In this document: positions 50,309 to 58,761 of the stretch, piece after piece
Numbering within the stretch: position 1 is the first letter of the stretch
How the letters are laid out: every line of letters starts with the position of its first letter
From: JBBQKG01 sp038326655
Lineage (GTDB): Bacteria > Actinomycetota > Thermoleophilia > Solirubrobacterales > JBBDJG01
NCBI GenBank assembly: GCA_038326655.1
Contig: JBBQKG010000001.1
Location: 116,989 to 180,988, forward strand
Length of the DNA: 64,000 nucleotides
Reading direction: 5' to 3'
Program-made: the position numbers and the translations under genes
Notes under the pieces: model-generated
The model's database searches: none
What the model saw: the letters and a program-made list of their open reading frames with translations, nothing else
Told to the model about the DNA's origin: nothing

Positions 50309-51792
50309 AGCGCCGCGGCCACCTCCGCGGCCGCGCGCTCGCCGGAGCGCACGGCGCCGTCGAGGTAGCCGTTCCAGTAGGTCGAGGTCTCCGTGCCCGC
50401 CCAGTGGATGCGGTCCACGGGGACACGCAGCGCGGCGCCGAAGTCGGTCAGCGTCCCGGGCGCCAGCACCGCCACAGGGCAGCCGCGGTTCCACACCTCG
50501 GCCGACCAGTTGAAGGTCAGGACACTTCGAGGGCTGAGTGCCTCGGGACCGAAGAAGTCTGCGAGGTTCTGGAGCGCCGCAGCACGCAGGTCCTCGGCCG
50601 AGCGCTGCTCCCACACGCGCGCCTCGTGTCCGCCGATGAAGCCCATCATGATGCCGGGGCTCCCGTCCGCGGGCGTGGTGTCGAAAGTCACCTTGATCGG
50701 GCCGTTCTCGCTCACCGCCTGCCCGTTCAGGCCCTTGTCGCGCCAGAACGGACGGTCGTAGATCGCCTCGAACTTCATCAGCGTTCCCTGCGGCATGTGC
50801 TGCGTGAGCTGGTCGCGCAGGGGCGGCATGGGGGGGTCGTAGGAGACGCGCCCTGCGAGCACGGGCGGGATCGCCACGATCGCGCGCCGGCCGGTCGCCG
50901 TGAGCGTGTCCGAGGCCACCGTGACGCCGGTCGAGGACTGCGCGATCGAGCGCACCGGGGCGTTCAGCACGACCCGGTCGCCGAGTTGCGCCGCGACCCG
51001 CAGCGGCACCTGCATCGCGCCGTTCTGGAAGCGGCGCATCTGCGCGCCGCCGGCCGTGTTGAAGTTGCGCTCGAACGTGCCCGGGTTCTGCTCGTTGCCC
51101 GAGGCGGCGATGTAGAAGAGCGTGTAGAGCAGCGACAGCTCGCGGGGCTCGCAGCCGAAGATCGCCTCCGTCGCGGCCGACACGACCGCCATGAACTCGT
51201 CGCTGCCGCTGGTGTGCTCGCGCAGCCACGTGTCGAGTGTCTGGCGGTCCCACTCCGCGGCCTTCGGGGCCGTCCACGGCGCGTCGACCGGAACGCTCGT
51301 CGCCATGTCGTCGAGCTGTGCCACCGCGAGCGCGATGTCCCCGGCCACGACCGGGTCGGGCGGCGCGGTGCCGAGCGGTCCGGTGTTCGGGTACTCGAGG
51401 CGCCGGCCGTTGGCCCAGAAGACGTTGTTGCCGGTGTTGTAGGTGGGAAAGAGGCCGACCTTGACGGCGGTCGCGAGCGCCTTGATGTGGTCCTGGGTGG
51501 GGCCCTGGAACATTCCGCCGAGCTCGGCGTAGTCGCCGTTCCCGAGCTGCTCCGTCAGCACCCGGCCGCCGACGCGGTCGCGTGCCTCCAGCACGACCAC
51601 CGACCGGCCCGCGGCGACGATCTGGCGTGCCGCGGTCAGGCCTGCGAGGCCTGCCCCGACGATCACCACGTCGGCCGAACGCGTCTTCGTTGCTGCTGCC
51701 GCCGCCCGCTCGGCTCCCGGAATCGCGGCGGCTGCTGTACCGACCGCGGCCGTTCCGATCAGCCGACGACGCGTGATTCCCTTGGCCGCCAT
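50305..51792 (-). CDS. Tat-exported flavin amine oxidase
   Basis: FAD-dependent amine oxidase of 495 residues. Start at the ATG complementary to 51790-51792, preceded by GGGAGGGA. The leader has a twin-arginine motif (GITRRRLIGTAAVGTAAAAI), so it should be exported folded with FAD. Nucleotide motif VVIVGAGLAGLTAARQIVAAG, then LEARDRVGGRVLTEQLGNGDYAELGG and C-terminal VDRIHWAGTETSTYWNGYLDGAVRSGERAA are the classic amine oxidase blocks. Substrate (putrescine, tyramine or other amines) cannot be told. Confidence 0.93.
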   Translation of the reverse strand: MAAKGITRRRLIGTAAVGTAAAAIPGAERAAAAATKTRSADVVIVGAGLAGLTAARQIVAAGRSVVVLEARDRVGGRVLTEQLGNGDYAELGGMFQGPTQDHIKALATAVKVGLFPTYNTGNNVFWANGRRLEYPNTGPLGTAPPDPVVAGDIALAVAQLDDMATSVPVDAPWTAPKAAEWDRQTLDTWLREHTSGSDEFMAVVSAATEAIFGCEPRELSLLYTLFYIAASGNEQNPGTFERNFNTAGGAQMRRFQNGAMQVPLRVAAQLGDRVVLNAPVRSIAQSSTGVTVASDTLTATGRRAIVAIPPVLAGRVSYDPPMPPLRDQLTQHMPQGTLMKFEAIYDRPFWRDKGLNGQAVSENGPIKVTFDTTPADGSPGIMMGFIGGHEARVWEQRSAEDLRAAALQNLADFFGPEALSPRSVLTFNWSAEVWNRGCPVAVLAPGTLTDFGAALRVPVDRIHWAGTETSTYWNGYLDGAVRSGERAAAEVAAAL

Positions 51793-51896
51793 CTTCCCTC
51801 CCCTGGTGAAGACAAGAACCTGCTTCGAAATCGGCATAGAAATATCACAAGAAGGGCGGCCGACGACATCGAGGCTCGCCTACCATCGTGTGGCGG

Positions 51897-52703
51897 ATGC
51901 GCCGATCGGCTGGACGGGCAGAGGTGGGCCAAGCGACCGTCGAATGGAGCGGGTTGCTCCTCGTCGTGGCGATCCTGCTCGGCGGGCTCGGCTATGTCGC
52001 TGCGCGCTCGGGAGGCTGGAACCTCGGCGACAAGCTCGTACACGCGATCACCTGCGCCGTCGGCGGCGGTTGCGAGGACGACGAGGACACGCTCACGGTC
52101 GCCTACGGGTCCGCCACCGCGGAGCTGGTCCGTCGCTACTCCCCGAACGTCGCCTACGAGGCGCGCAGCGCCGAGCTGCCGGTCGACTTTCGCCGCTGCC
52201 GGAAGCTCGAGTGCTCGAACGGCCCGGCCGCGGCGACCGCGGTCGATCGCTCGAGCGCGGGACTGGACGTGACGGCGTTCACACGTGTGGTCGACCGCCG
52301 CGCCGAAGGCGGTGCCCTCTTCGTCCAGTACTGGTTCTACTACCCGGAGAGCTTCTCGGGCGGCATCGGCCGGATCTTCGGGCACCGGTGGCCCGGCTAC
52401 CACCCCGACGACTGGGAGGGGCTGCAGCTCATGGTGCGCCCCAACGCCCCGGTCCTGGCGCGGGCGACGGCCCACGGCGGCTACGGGAGCGGATGGACTC
52501 GGTGGACCGGCTGGTATCGCGTCCTGGGAGGAAGTCACGCCGGCCAGGTCGCGAGCAACGGCGACGGCGAACGCACCACGCCGGCCCGGAGCCTCACCCT
52601 CACGCCGCTCGAGCGACTACAGCGCGCCGGCCAGCAGCGTTTTGCAGTCTTGCCCCCTTGGCTCAAACAGGTGTACAGCGACCCGGAGTCCGCCGGCTCC
52701 TAG
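51897..52703 (+). CDS. Prepilin-type leader fused to a Vps62/NLP-like domain
   Basis: The N-terminus has a type IVb prepilin signal: RAEVG, then QATVEW with Glu at +5, and a long hydrophobic helix (SGLLLVVAILLGGLGYVAA). This matches the prepilin at 531. After a Cys-containing linker (ITCAVGGGCED), residues about 70-230 show LFVQYWFYYPESF, a gap, then HPDDWEGLQLMVRP, the core of Vps62/NPP1-like (NLP-type) domains with their DWEG metal motif. The gene would thus place such a domain on a pilus-like or membrane-tethered scaffold. TACCAT lies 10 nt before ATG 51897. It is divergent from the Tat amine oxidase and ends convergently (CTAG) on the NTF2-like gene. The domain call is by eye. Confidence 0.65.
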   Translation: MRRSAGRAEVGQATVEWSGLLLVVAILLGGLGYVAARSGGWNLGDKLVHAITCAVGGGCEDDEDTLTVAYGSATAELVRRYSPNVAYEARSAELPVDFRRCRKLECSNGPAAATAVDRSSAGLDVTAFTRVVDRRAEGGALFVQYWFYYPESFSGGIGRIFGHRWPGYHPDDWEGLQLMVRPNAPVLARATAHGGYGSGWTRWTGWYRVLGGSHAGQVASNGDGERTTPARSLTLTPLERLQRAGQQRFAVLPPWLKQVYSDPESAGS

Positions 52704-53107
52704 GAGCTCCCCGGCAGGCCGACGGCTTCCAGGGCTTGCTGCTGATCGGTGAAGACACGCCAGTTGGCGACCTTGCCGTTTCGGATCTCGAACATGTTCC
52801 ACGTCACATCGCTGAGCTGGATGCCACTCGCGCGACCGACCGCCCTAAGGACCGTCTCGACGAGCAAGTGCGTGCCGAGGCCGCGGATCTCCACGGGCTC
52901 GGCGATCACGCTCTCCCACGTCTCGGCTTGCATCGCAACAAACTCGGCGAGTCCGTCGTGACCGCGATACACGGCCCCCTCGACCAGGCCGCCCCCGATC
53001 AGGGCGGGTCGCAGCTCGGCGTCGGTGTGCCAGAGGTGCGGGTCCATCGTGCCTTCGTTGAAGCCCCGATAGAGGCGGCGTATGAGCTCCACGTTCTCCT
53101 GCGACAT
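52700..53107 (-). CDS. SnoaL-like (NTF2-fold) protein
   Basis: A 135-residue cone-barrel protein: MSQENVELIRRLYRGFNEGT, DGLAEFVAMQAETWESVIAE, FEIRNGKVANWRVFTDQQQALEAVGL. These are SnoaL-like hallmarks, and the final ALEAVGL recurs in the paralogue at 59595. No conserved catalytic set allows a function call. A longer start (53128) lacks family support. The last 4 nt (CTAG) are shared with the stop of the convergent prepilin-like gene. Confidence 0.83.
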   Translation of the reverse strand: MSQENVELIRRLYRGFNEGTMDPHLWHTDAELRPALIGGGLVEGAVYRGHDGLAEFVAMQAETWESVIAEPVEIRGLGTHLLVETVLRAVGRASGIQLSDVTWNMFEIRNGKVANWRVFTDQQQALEAVGLPGSS

Positions 53108-53206
53108 CGCGGGCGCAGTATGCCGCACGGCAATTAGGCGCAGTTCCCACCCGGGTCGGGGAAAGAAGGGCGGCCGCGGCGTACACGTCGCTTTGATGGT
53201 GCTCGC

Positions 53207-53314
53207 TCAGCGTCCGGTCTGTTCGAGTTCCTCCAAGGCGAGCCTCGACAAGCGAGGGGCCCAACCCGTGCCGTCCTTCGGGGAGGTGAAGTCCAGCGCA
53301 TGGTCCCGTTGCAT
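53207..53314 (-). other. Possible 35-codon ORF or gene remnant
   Basis: The interval 53108-53386 has no clear gene. One minus-strand frame from ATG (complement of 53312-53314) to TGA gives a plausible peptide (MQRDHALDFTSPKDGTGWAP ... ELEQTGR) without a ribosome site. It could be a remnant of a longer gene or chance. Confidence 0.2.
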
Positions 53315-53386
53315 GTCGCGACCGCCGTCTCACCCTACTTTCATCGAGCGCCAGGAACAGAAGGCCGCCGGACAGCTCGACGCGTG

Positions 53387-53671
53387 CTAGCCATAGCCGA
53401 GCTGGGCGACGTGGGCCTCGTCCATGCCGAAGTAGTGGCCGACCTCGTGCCACACGGTTTTCCTGACCTCCTCGGGGGTGGGGTTGGTTTCCCGGAAGAT
53501 CACGATCCGCTGCAGGCCCCCGGTCGGATCGTAGATTCCCATCAGCCCCGCGGGGTGACGATCCTCGACGATCACCGCGACCCCGCCGAGCTGTGCCGCG
53601 ATCTCCTCGGGGAGCACGTCGAGCGCATCCTGGACGGCCTGCCGGGTCTCTGCTTCGCTCAAAAGCGCCAT
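53387..53671 (-). CDS. Minimal zincin metallopeptidase (TTHA0227 type)
   Basis: A 94-residue protein with the HExxH-x2-G-x2-E... motif in VWHEVGHYFGMDEAHV. The preceding strand VAVIVEDRHPAGLMGIYDPT and RIVIFRETNPTPEEVRK match the small MMP_TTHA0227-like zincin family, although members are usually about 115-130 aa. TAGGCT lies 6 nt before the ATG. It is divergent from the thioesterase gene with 35 nt between the starts, and the two -10 boxes are 10 nt apart. Confidence 0.85.
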   Translation of the reverse strand: MALLSEAETRQAVQDALDVLPEEIAAQLGGVAVIVEDRHPAGLMGIYDPTGGLQRIVIFRETNPTPEEVRKTVWHEVGHYFGMDEAHVAQLGYG

Positions 53672-53677
53672 CTCCCC

Positions 53678-53699
53678 AGCCTAGAGGGGGCAGTAGGCT
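53678..53699. promoter_or_regulatory. Overlapping divergent leaderless promoters
   Basis: Minus-strand TAGGCT (complement of 53678-53683), 6 nt before the zincin start, and plus-strand TAGGCT (53694-53699), 7 nt before the thioesterase GTG. Ten bases separate them, so polymerase cannot occupy both at once. Confidence 0.5.
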
Positions 53700-53706
53700 T
53701 GCCCGC

Positions 53707-54186
53707 GTGTCGGAGGCGATCGAGCGATTCACCGCCGCGATGAACGGCAAGCTCCCGGGGTTCCTCGGGGTCGAGCTCCTGAGCATCGGCCCCGGCCGGG
53801 TCGAGTCGCGCCTGCCGCTGAGGCCGGAGCACCTCGCTCCGAACGCGTTCCTTCACGCCGGGACCGTGATCACGCTCGCCGACACCTCGGCGGGGATGGG
53901 TTGCCTTGCTTCGCTCCCGAAGGGCGCCGGCGGGTTTACGACGATCGAGCTGAAGACCAACTTCCTCGCGACGGCGAAGGACGGCGCCCTGCACTGCGTC
54001 GCCGAGATGGTCCACGGCGGCGGCCGCACCCAGGTCTGGGACTCGACCGTGACGCGTGAGGCGGACGAGCGCGTGATCGCATTGTTCCGGTGCACGCAGT
54101 TCCTGCTGCCTGCCGAGGATGCCCGCACCGAGCGACAGCAGCAGCAGCGCGTCGCGCTCGACGCGCATCTACGAGAGGAGAGGTGA
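53707..54186 (+). CDS. PaaI-family hotdog thioesterase
   Basis: A 159-residue hotdog-fold protein: LLSIGPGRVESRLPLRPEHL, NAFLHAGTVITLADTSAGMG (the HAG(G/T) helix motif), and TTIELKTNFLATAKDGALHC. It should hydrolyse aryl- or acyl-CoA thioesters. GTG 53707 is 7 nt after TAGGCT and gives the family N-terminus; a longer frame to 53593 overlaps the zincin gene. TGATG overlap couples it to the next gene. Confidence 0.9.
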   Translation: MSEAIERFTAAMNGKLPGFLGVELLSIGPGRVESRLPLRPEHLAPNAFLHAGTVITLADTSAGMGCLASLPKGAGGFTTIELKTNFLATAKDGALHCVAEMVHGGGRTQVWDSTVTREADERVIALFRCTQFLLPAEDARTERQQQQRVALDAHLREER

Positions 54187-54707
54187 TGGTGACGACGGCT
54201 TCCACGACCCTGCGCGAGGAGCGTGAGCAGGTGGTCCGCGAGCACATGGAGTCCGAGAACGTGCACGACTTCGACGCGACGCTCGCGACCTTCGGACACC
54301 CGCGCTACGAGTTGATGCCGAACGGCGAGGTGATCGACGGGGAGGCCGCGGTCTCCCGTTACTACGAGGAGACGCGGGCCGCATTCCCCGACCAGCGCAA
54401 CGAGCTGGTCGCGATGCACCACGCGGACGACGCGGTGATCGTCGAGTTCGATCTGCTCGGCACGCACCAGGGCACGTACCGGGGGCTCCCGCCGACCGGC
54501 CGCTCATTCCGGTGCCGGATGGCGGCGATCTTCGAGTTCGAGGGCGAGGGCATCGTGTGCGAGCGGGTGTACTTCGACTCCGCCACGATCCTGCGCCAAC
54601 TCGGCATCGCCCATGACCCGCTCTCGCTCGCCGGGCGGGTGGCGACGGTCGTGAATCACCCGGTGACGATCGGCCGGGCGCTGATCCGCCGCGCCACCGG
54701 GCGTTGA
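54186..54707 (+). CDS. Ester cyclase / SnoaL-like protein
   Basis: A 173-residue NTF2-fold protein of the polyketide-cyclase-like group: VVREHMESENVHDFDATLATF, DGEAAVSRYYEETRAAFPDQ, VIVEFDLLGTHQGTYRGLPPTGRSF and YFDSATILRQLGI are typical. ATG overlaps the thioesterase stop, and GAGAGG is just upstream. A catalytic role is uncertain, as many members are uncharacterised. Confidence 0.85.
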   Translation: MVTTASTTLREEREQVVREHMESENVHDFDATLATFGHPRYELMPNGEVIDGEAAVSRYYEETRAAFPDQRNELVAMHHADDAVIVEFDLLGTHQGTYRGLPPTGRSFRCRMAAIFEFEGEGIVCERVYFDSATILRQLGIAHDPLSLAGRVATVVNHPVTIGRALIRRATGR

Positions 54708-54717
54708 GCGGCCGGCG

Positions 54718-56328
54718 CTAGTCGTCGTAGGTGAAGAACCCCTCGCCGGTCGAGCGGCCCATGCGCCCCTCGGAGACCATGTGGCGCAGGAGCGGCGCGG
54801 CGCGGTAGCGCTCCTCGCGAAGCTCCTCGTACAGCGCGTCGAGCGTCGCGAGCACATGGTCGAGCTCGATCTCGTCGGCCCACTCCAACGGGCCCCGCGG
54901 CCAGTTGTAGCCGTGACGCATCGCAACGTCGACGTCCGGGGGGGAGCCGACCCCCTCCGAGACCGCGAAGGCGGCTTCGTTCACGAGCTGGCAGACGATC
55001 CGGCCGAGCACCAGACCGGGCGCATCACGGACGCGCTCGACGTGCTTGCCCAGCGAGCGGAAGAACGCATCCGCTCGCATCGCGTTCGTCCTGGAGGCAT
55101 CGGCCGACCACGTGAGCTCGACCAGGTCGGTGTCGGCAAAGGGCGGCAGCGCATGGAAGCCGACCGCGGTCCCGCTCAGGTCGAGCTCCGCGAGGCTGCC
55201 GTCCACGCACAGGATGCACACGAGGGTGTTCGGGTTCTCGGGGTCGGGCATCGGGTCCAGCGGGGAGCGGCCGACGGCGGCGTCGACGAGGATCTCGACC
55301 TGGCCCTCGTCGAACTCGTCCGTGTAGCGGACCTCGTAACCGGCGTCCTCGGCGGCCTCGCGGAGGTCGTCGGCGAGGCGTCCGTCCCCCTCGATCGCGA
55401 CCAGCCCGCTGCCACCGGGCTCGGGCGGGGCAGGGTCCTCTTCGCGATGGGCGTCCCCGCCGTAGTCGTAGTAGCCGCGCCCCGCCTTGCGCCCGAAGCG
55501 CCCTGCCTGGACCATCCGCTCCTGCACGACGCTCGGCCGCCAGCGCGGCTCGTGGAAGCTCTGCTCCCAGAACGATTTCGAGACCTCGAACCCCACGTCG
55601 ATTCCGACGAGGTCGGCGAGCTCGAACGGCCCCATCCGGAAGCCGCCGCCCATGCGCACGATCCGGTCGATCCTGGCATGGCCGGCGAGCTGCTCGGTGA
55701 GCAGCTTGAGCGCCTCCATGCCGAACGGGCGGGCGCATCGGTTGGCCAGGAAGCCGGGGCCGTCGCGAGCGACGATCACGCGCTTGCCGAAGCGCTCGCC
55801 CACCTGCCGCGCGACGGCGAGCGCGCGCTCGCCGGACTGCTCTCCGGCGACCACCTCGAGCAGGTCCATCAACGGCACGGGGTTGAAGAAGTGCATGCCG
55901 ACGACGTTCTCCGGCCGGGCGGCGGCGCCGGCGAGTGCCGTGACGGGCAGGGAGGACGTGTTCGTCGCGAGCACCGTCTCGTCCCCGCAGATCGAGGACA
56001 GCTCCACCACGAGGCTCCGCTTCAGCTCGAGGCGTTCGGGCGCCGCCTCGATCACGAGACCGCAGTCGCGAAGGTCGGTGAGCTCGGGGGCGGGGCGGAG
56101 CCGGCCGAGCGCGGCGTCGGCATCCTCCCGGCTGATCCGGCCTCGCTCGACAAAGCGGTCGAGCCCGTGGCGGACGCGCTCGATCCCCTTCTGGAGCGCC
56201 TCCTCGACCGAGTCGTACAAGCGCGTCTCGAAGCCGGCCAGGCACGAGACCTGCGCGATCCCGGCCCCCATCGTGCCGGCGCCGACGACTCCGACGATGA
56301 TGCCTTCGACGGCTTCGGGCTCGTTCAG
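54718..56328 (-). CDS. 3-hydroxyacyl-CoA dehydrogenase (apparent CTG start)
   Basis: NAD-dependent oxidation of 3-hydroxyacyl-CoA. The Rossmann motif VGVVGAGTMGAGIAQ begins upstream of the first ATG (56271), which would cut the glycine loop. No ATG, GTG or TTG lies between the upstream gene and that loop; a CTG (complement of 56326-56328) overlaps the cupin stop as CTGA and gives 536 residues in frame. Further blocks: VIEAAPERLELKRSLVVEL, GMHFFNPVPLMDLLEVV with catalytic His, RDGPGFLANR, and two C-terminal HAD_C domains (about 195-300 and 440-536), a PaaH/FadB-like double arrangement. Last gene of the minus-strand acyl-CoA operon. Confidence 0.9.
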   Translation of the reverse strand: MNEPEAVEGIIVGVVGAGTMGAGIAQVSCLAGFETRLYDSVEEALQKGIERVRHGLDRFVERGRISREDADAALGRLRPAPELTDLRDCGLVIEAAPERLELKRSLVVELSSICGDETVLATNTSSLPVTALAGAAARPENVVGMHFFNPVPLMDLLEVVAGEQSGERALAVARQVGERFGKRVIVARDGPGFLANRCARPFGMEALKLLTEQLAGHARIDRIVRMGGGFRMGPFELADLVGIDVGFEVSKSFWEQSFHEPRWRPSVVQERMVQAGRFGRKAGRGYYDYGGDAHREEDPAPPEPGGSGLVAIEGDGRLADDLREAAEDAGYEVRYTDEFDEGQVEILVDAAVGRSPLDPMPDPENPNTLVCILCVDGSLAELDLSGTAVGFHALPPFADTDLVELTWSADASRTNAMRADAFFRSLGKHVERVRDAPGLVLGRIVCQLVNEAAFAVSEGVGSPPDVDVAMRHGYNWPRGPLEWADEIELDHVLATLDALYEELREERYRAAPLLRHMVSEGRMGRSTGEGFFTYDD

Positions 56329-56816
56329 TCCGGGGCCTCCGGCATCCGTTCGCCGTCCCAGTAGTCGACCGCGTCCGGCGCGCGGAAGTTCAGCCTGAGC
56401 CCCTCCCGTTCGCTGCCCGGAGCGTGCTCACGCACGCCGACCTTGTCCGAGTCGGGATAGAGCGCGATGTCGGGGCTGCGCATCTCGCTGATCATCACGA
56501 AGCGCACGTCACCGTCGGTGCGGTTGACGAGCTGGTGGGCGCCTAGCCCGCCGGTCGGGAACGCGATCACGTCGCCTTCATCGAGCCGGCGCCAGCCTTC
56601 CGGCGTACGCAGGTCCGGCCGGCCCGCGAGCACGATCAGCAGCTCCTCATTGGCGAGGTGGCAGTGATAGGGGAAGGTCGCCTCCCCCGGCGGAAGCTCG
56701 TATACGCTCGCACCGAGCCGCTCGCTGCCGGCCTTGCGGCCGACGCTTTCGCCGCGCCAGCAGAACCCGGCGACGTCGCCGTGCTCGTCGATCTCGGGAC
56801 GGAAGACGTTCGCCAT
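56325..56816 (-). CDS. Cupin-domain protein (163 aa)
   Basis: Single-domain cupin: LPPGEATFPYHCHLANEELLIVLAG contains motif 1 (H-x-H ... E) and GDVIAFPTGGLGAHQLVNRTD motif 2. The metal ligands are present, so dioxygenase, isomerase or binding roles are all possible. Starts at the ATG complementary to 56814-56816; the frame upstream is a shadow of the enoyl-CoA hydratase gene. It lies between acyl-CoA genes and shares a 4-nt overlap with the dehydrogenase. Confidence 0.87.
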   Translation of the reverse strand: MANVFRPEIDEHGDVAGFCWRGESVGRKAGSERLGASVYELPPGEATFPYHCHLANEELLIVLAGRPDLRTPEGWRRLDEGDVIAFPTGGLGAHQLVNRTDGDVRFVMISEMRSPDIALYPDSDKVGVREHAPGSEREGLRLNFRAPDAVDYWDGERMPEAPD

Positions 56817-56827
56817 CCCGTTGCCTG

Positions 56828-57598
56828 CTACCGCCCGCGAAACGCGGGCCGGCGCTTGTCGATGAACGCCTGCATGCCCTCGACCCGGTCCTCGGTCGCC
56901 ATCGCGAGCTCGTAGAGCCGGCGCTCGTGGGCAAGCCCCGCGGAGAGCGTCATCTCGTCGGCGGCGAGCACCGCCTGCTTGGCCAGGCGGGCCGCGAGGG
57001 GCGGCCGGCGGGCGACGACCTCGGCAAGCTCGATCGCCTCCTCGAACCACCTCCGCTTCGGCGTGACCTTGTTGACGAGCCCCAGCTGCAGTGCCTCCGT
57101 GGCCGCGATCCGGCGCCCGCTCAGGACCAGCTCCATCGCGCGCTGCTTGCCCATCACGCGCGCAAGCCGCTGCGTCCCGCCGCCTCCGGGGATGATCCCG
57201 AGCGTGATCTCCGGCTGCCCGAACTCGGCTGTCTCGGACGCGACGATCATGTCGCAGAGCAGCGCGAGCTCGCAGCCCCCGCCGAGCGCGAACCCCGACA
57301 CGGCCGCGATCAGGGGCGTGCGGCATCCTGCGACCCGCTGCCAGAACGGCATCGTCGACGCGTTCAGCACTTCCTGGAAGGAGCGCGCCGCCATCGCCTT
57401 GATGTCGGCCCCCGCCGCGAACACCTTGTCGCTGCCGGCGAGCACGATGCAGTGGACGCCCTCGTCGGAGTCGAATCGCTCGATCGCGGCCGCGAGCTCC
57501 TCCATCAGCTCGGGCGAGAGCGCGTTCCGCGCCTCGGGCCGATCGAGTCGCGCGATCCCGATCTGGCCCTGCTGCTCGACCCTGACGGCGGCTGCCAA
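56828..57598 (-). CDS. Enoyl-CoA hydratase
   Basis: A 256-residue crotonase. IARLDRPEARNALSPELMEEL, oxyanion hole FAAGADIKAMAAR, GFALGGGCELALLCDMIVAS and FGQPEITLGIIPGGGGTQRLARV keep both catalytic Glu residues, so true hydratase activity is expected, unlike the paralogue at 38051. The TTG start (complement of 57596-57598) is two nucleotides after the acyl-CoA dehydrogenase stop. Operates between acyl-CoA dehydrogenase and hydroxyacyl-CoA dehydrogenase. Confidence 0.94.
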   Translation of the reverse strand: MAAAVRVEQQGQIGIARLDRPEARNALSPELMEELAAAIERFDSDEGVHCIVLAGSDKVFAAGADIKAMAARSFQEVLNASTMPFWQRVAGCRTPLIAAVSGFALGGGCELALLCDMIVASETAEFGQPEITLGIIPGGGGTQRLARVMGKQRAMELVLSGRRIAATEALQLGLVNKVTPKRRWFEEAIELAEVVARRPPLAARLAKQAVLAADEMTLSAGLAHERRLYELAMATEDRVEGMQAFIDKRRPAFRGR

Positions 57599-57600
57599 CG

Positions 57601-58761
57601 CTACTCCGGGATCAGGGCGTTGATCCCAGTCGCGTGGCGGCCGATGATCATCTTCTGGATCTGGGACGTGCCCTCGTAGAGCGTTGTCACGCGTGCGTCG
57701 CGCATGTAGCGCTCGACCGGGTACTCGTCGATGTAGCCATAGCCGCCGTGCACCTGGATCGCCGCGTTCGCGCAGCGCACCGCAGCCTCGGTCGCGTGGT
57801 ACTTCGCGATCGACGTCTCCAGCGTGCTCGGGCGGCCCTTGTCCTTGAGGTGGCCGGCGCGCCACACCAGCAGCCTGGACGCGTCGGCGTCGACGACCAT
57901 GTCCGCGATCAGCTCCTGCACCAGCTGGAAGCTCGCGATCGGCCGGTCGAACTGCCTGCGCTCCTTGGCGTACTTGACCGATTCGTTGACGCAGCCCTGC
58001 GCGATCCCGACGCAGCCCGCCGCGACGCTGTAGCGGCCGCGATCGAGCGCGGACATCGCGATCTTGAAGCCGTCCCCGATCTCGCCGAGCATCTCCTCGT
58101 CGGATACCTCGACCTCGTCGAGCGCCAGCTCGGCGGTGTCGGAGGCGCGGAGCCCGAGCTTGCCGTGGATCTCCTGAGAGCTGAAGCCGGGCCGGTCGGT
58201 CGGGACGAGGAAGCAGGCCATGCCCCGGTGCTTCTTCTCAGGATCGGTCTGGGCGAAGATCATCGCGACGTGCGCGTTGTTGCCGAGGGAGATGAACATC
58301 TTCGACCCCGAGATCTTCCAGCCGCCGTTCTTGCGCGTCGCCCGCGTGCCGACGGATGCGGCGTCGGAGCCGGTGCCCGGCTCGGTCAGGCCGAAGCAAC
58401 CGAGCGACGCGCCCGAGCAGAGCCGGGGAAGCAGCGACTGCTTCTGCTGCTCGGTTCCCCATTGCTCGATCGAGCCGGCCACGAGCGAGGTCTGAACCGA
58501 GACGACCGTGCGGGCCGAGGAGTCCGCGCGGCCGATCTCCTCCACCACGAGCCCGTAGGCCATGTAGTCGAGGCCGCGGCCTCCGTACTCCTCGGCGATC
58601 GGCGCGCCGAGGTAGCCCATCTCGCCGAGCCTGCCGACGAGCTCGAGGTCGAAGCGCTCGTTGCGATCGTTGTCCCTCGCACGCGGCACGATCTCGCGAT
58701 CGGCGAAGTCCCGCGCCGTCTCGCGGATCAGGCGCTGCTCGTCGGTGAGGTCGAAGTTCAT
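57601..58761 (-). CDS. Acyl-CoA dehydrogenase
   Basis: FAD enzyme of beta-oxidation or amino-acid degradation, 386 residues. MNFDLTDEQRLIRETARDFA, FGLTEPGTGSDAASVGTRAT (FAD/substrate), QEIHGKLGLRASDTAEL and the C-terminal QVHGGYGYIDEYPVERYMRDARVTTLYEGTSQIQ with catalytic Glu in LYEGTSQIQ. ATG overlaps the aminotransferase stop as ATGA. Short-chain substrate preference is likely from the overall type, but not provable. Confidence 0.95.
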   Translation of the reverse strand: MNFDLTDEQRLIRETARDFADREIVPRARDNDRNERFDLELVGRLGEMGYLGAPIAEEYGGRGLDYMAYGLVVEEIGRADSSARTVVSVQTSLVAGSIEQWGTEQQKQSLLPRLCSGASLGCFGLTEPGTGSDAASVGTRATRKNGGWKISGSKMFISLGNNAHVAMIFAQTDPEKKHRGMACFLVPTDRPGFSSQEIHGKLGLRASDTAELALDEVEVSDEEMLGEIGDGFKIAMSALDRGRYSVAAGCVGIAQGCVNESVKYAKERRQFDRPIASFQLVQELIADMVVDADASRLLVWRAGHLKDKGRPSTLETSIAKYHATEAAVRCANAAIQVHGGYGYIDEYPVERYMRDARVTTLYEGTSQIQKMIIGRHATGINALIPE

